This document shows positions 62,373 to 64,000 of a DNA stretch of 64,000 nucleotides, piece after piece. Source of the stretch: JAVJUS01 sp040220455. Lineage in GTDB: Bacteria; Pseudomonadota; Alphaproteobacteria; DSM-16000; Inquilinaceae. The stretch spans positions 12,595 to 76,594 of the forward strand of contig JAVJUS010000074.1 of assembly GCA_040220455.1 (NCBI GenBank), in the 5' to 3' direction. The notes under the pieces are model-generated. The model ran no database searches and was not told the origin of the DNA. It saw only the letters and a list, made by a program, of their open reading frames with translations. Positions within the stretch are counted from its first letter, which is position 1. Each line of letters starts with the position of its first letter. The position numbers and the translations under genes are program-made.

Positions 62373-64000
62373 TCAATACCACGACGCCGGGATGGGGAAG
62401 TGGGAGAGGTCGCGGGCCATGCGGGCGGTGGCGAGCGCGAAGTCGTTGCGCCGGTCGGTCAGCGGCGCGGTGTCGGCGAGGGCGTCCCGGGTGACGATCG
62501 CCGGGTCCAGGCGCCGGGCGCGGCGGACGAACAGGCTCGACGGATAGGCCTCCAGGTCGATCGCGCCAGGCGGCGGGCCGTCCTTGCGCGCCACCATGAT
62601 CCGGTTGCGCCGCCGGGCGTCGTCCGACTGGTAGACCGCCAGGTCCGCCTCCATTCCCGTGGCGATCGCCGCCATCAGCCGGCGGGTCGGCCGGGCGTCG
62701 AGCGGCGGCACGATCGTGTTGGCGACCAGCAGCCCGCCCGGCACCAGGCAGCTCCGCGCGGCGGCGAAGGCCTCCGCCGTGACCAAGTGGTCGGGCACGG
62801 ACAGGCCGCTGAAGGTGTCGAAGACGATGGCGTCGTAGGGCCGATGCTCGCCCGGCCCGGCACCGCAATGGGCGAGATGGCGCCGGCCGTCCTCGATGCG
62901 CACCGTCACGGCCGCGGGATCGAAGCCGAACCACTTCTCCGCCACTTCCGGCGCGCGCGGATTGATGTCGACGGCCGTGACGCCGTGGCCCGCCGCCGCC
63001 AGGTCGGTGGCGAGCGTGCCGCCGGCGAGCCCCAGCATCAGGACCCGCGCGGCGTCCGGCAGATGGGCCTGTAGCACGGCCTCGGCGACGGCGACGTAGA
63101 ACAGCGGCTCGCCCGGCCGGTCGCCCTGGCCGTCGATCGACCGGGCGCTCTGCATCTGGTTTTCCTCCAGATAGAGCCGCACTGTGCCGGGATAGCCCTC
63201 CCGCGCCACGTCGACCACGACGACCGTGCCGTGGGCCCCGCGCTCGGTCGCCACGTGGCGGGCCTCGTAGAGCCCCAGATCCACCGTCTGCGGCGGGGCG
63301 GCGAGGCTGGCCCCGGCGCCCGCCAGCGCCACGGCCGCGACCGGCAGCAGGCCGGCCAGCGTCAGCCGGTCGCGCCCGAGCACCAACGCGCCGGCGGACA
63401 CGGCCGCCAGCACGCCCGCCAGCAGCACCATCGTCGCCGCCGGCGGCATGTAGGGCAGCAGGGTGAACGAGGCGACCAGCGCGCCGATCACCGAGCCGAC
63501 GGTGGAGACGGCGAAGACCTCGCCCGCCCCGCCGTCACCGCCGGAGGTGTGGAACAGCGCGATGCCGAGCGGCCCCATGGCGCTCGTCAGCACCAGCACC
63601 GGCCCCAGCACCAGGGCGCTGCCGACGAAGGCGCCGGCGAGCGCGTCGGCATAGGCGATGCCCGGCAGCACGATCGGGTAGAGCACGGCGACCGCGCAGA
63701 GCACCAGCGCGGTCACCGCCGGCAGCCGGACGAACAGCCGCCGCGGGTCGAACCGGGCCGACCATCGGCTGCCCAGGTGATAGCCGCCGGCGAGCGCCAG
63801 CAGGGTGACCGACAGGATCGCGGTCCAGACGAACAGGCTGCCGCCGACATAGGGCGTCAGCGCGCGCGAGGCGACGACCTCCAGCGCCAGCGTCACCGCG
63901 CCGGTGACGAAGACGGCCGCCAGCACGACCGGCCGGACCCGCCCGCCGCCGGCCGAGGGGGCCGGCGGCGGCGTCGGGCGCGGGTTGGCCGCGCGGGCGG
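62373..64000 (-). CDS. Fused membrane / spermidine-synthase-like protein, start beyond window
   Basis: At least 517 residues. The N-terminal half has about seven to eight hydrophobic segments (LAAVFVTGAVTLALEVVASRALTPYVGGSLFVWTAILSVTLLALAGGYHLG). The C-terminal half, from about residue 290, is a spermidine-synthase/methyltransferase Rossmann domain: VLMLGLAGGTLATDLAAAGHGVTAVDINP, EDGRRHLAH and DAIVFDTFSGLSVP. The polyamine-synthase catalytic Asp region is degenerate, so true aminopropyl transfer is uncertain. A GTG at 63926 is possible, but the frame stays open to the window edge with a Pro/Ala-rich stretch, so the real start probably lies outside. Confidence 0.88.
   Translation of the reverse strand, partial: ARAANPRPTPPPAPSAGGGRVRPVVLAAVFVTGAVTLALEVVASRALTPYVGGSLFVWTAILSVTLLALAGGYHLGSRWSARFDPRRLFVRLPAVTALVLCAVAVLYPIVLPGIAYADALAGAFVGSALVLGPVLVLTSAMGPLGIALFHTSGGDGGAGEVFAVSTVGSVIGALVASFTLLPYMPPAATMVLLAGVLAAVSAGALVLGRDRLTLAGLLPVAAVALAGAGASLAAPPQTVDLGLYEARHVATERGAHGTVVVVDVAREGYPGTVRLYLEENQMQSARSIDGQGDRPGEPLFYVAVAEAVLQAHLPDAARVLMLGLAGGTLATDLAAAGHGVTAVDINPRAPEVAEKWFGFDPAAVTVRIEDGRRHLAHCGAGPGEHRPYDAIVFDTFSGLSVPDHLVTAEAFAAARSCLVPGGLLVANTIVPPLDARPTRRLMAAIATGMEADLAVYQSDDARRRNRIMVARKDGPPPGAIDLEAYPSSLFVRRARRLDPAIVTRDALADTAPLTDRRNDFALATARMARDLSHFPIPASWY

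Overview
The window is a high-GC (around 70%) chromosomal segment from an alphaproteobacterium, most like a free-living, probably aquatic Rhodospirillales-type lineage. The reasons are the order gyrB-recF-dnaN-(insert)-dnaA-rpsT-echA-mutM next to ubiE, a separate F0 operon atpI-atpB-atpE-atpG(b')-atpF with two b-type subunits, the mutY/dciA/dsbA-like/smc cluster, and DUF29 and DUF2934 proteins. Species cannot be named from sequence alone. I saw no rRNA, tRNA, CRISPR array, transposase or integrase gene.

Layout. 1-3.8 kb: a minus-strand run gltD - DUF29 hybrid - GST - gltB (gltB cut by the left edge), where two unrelated genes sit between the glutamate synthase subunits. 4.2-8.0 kb: uppP, an esterase, and a large fusion of a PhyH-type oxygenase with two cupin domains. 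8.1-10.3 kb: a lower-GC hipB/hipA islet followed by two long palindromic elements. 10.4-24.2 kb: the replication/repair core (gyrB, recF, dnaN, dnaA, rpsT, echA, mutM, ubiE), with a Kef-type antiporter between dnaN and dnaA and an AT-rich gap upstream of dnaA, then two small exported proteins and birA. 24.2-30.1 kb: an MFS carrier and a tightly overlapping nucleoside operon deoA-EamA-EamA-add. 30.1-34.2 kb: a DUF2934/histone-tail protein, a site-2 protease with CBS domains, and a nitrilase-fold protein followed by a winged-helix regulator. 34.3-43.3 kb: the F0 operon, smc, a DsbA-like protein, dciA and mutY. 43.5-46 kb: a globin-coupled methyl-accepting protein and a LuxR regulator with a degenerate receiver.

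46.6-51.9 kb is the most interesting accessory module: a TpsB transporter, a TpsA exoprotein whose only two cysteines lie in its last 21 residues, and a LapG-like periplasmic cysteine protease. Together they resemble the CdrA/CdrB/LapG arrangement of Pseudomonas, in which a surface adhesin is held in its transporter by a C-terminal disulfide hook and released by proteolysis. 52-54 kb: an ABC exporter. 54.1-54.9 kb: a low-GC islet with a nuclease-like protein and a small HTH protein. 55-62.1 kb: a five-gene urea/amide-type ABC importer, a PPOX flavoprotein and a DddP-like M24 enzyme. The right edge carries a membrane protein fused to a spermidine-synthase-like domain.

Intergenic spaces between 46 and 62.4 kb carry several copies of palindromic dispersed repeats. 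One copy supplies the stop codon and last residues of an ABC permease gene. Start codons were chosen from Shine-Dalgarno-like sequences and family alignment by eye; function calls are from motif recognition, not database searches.
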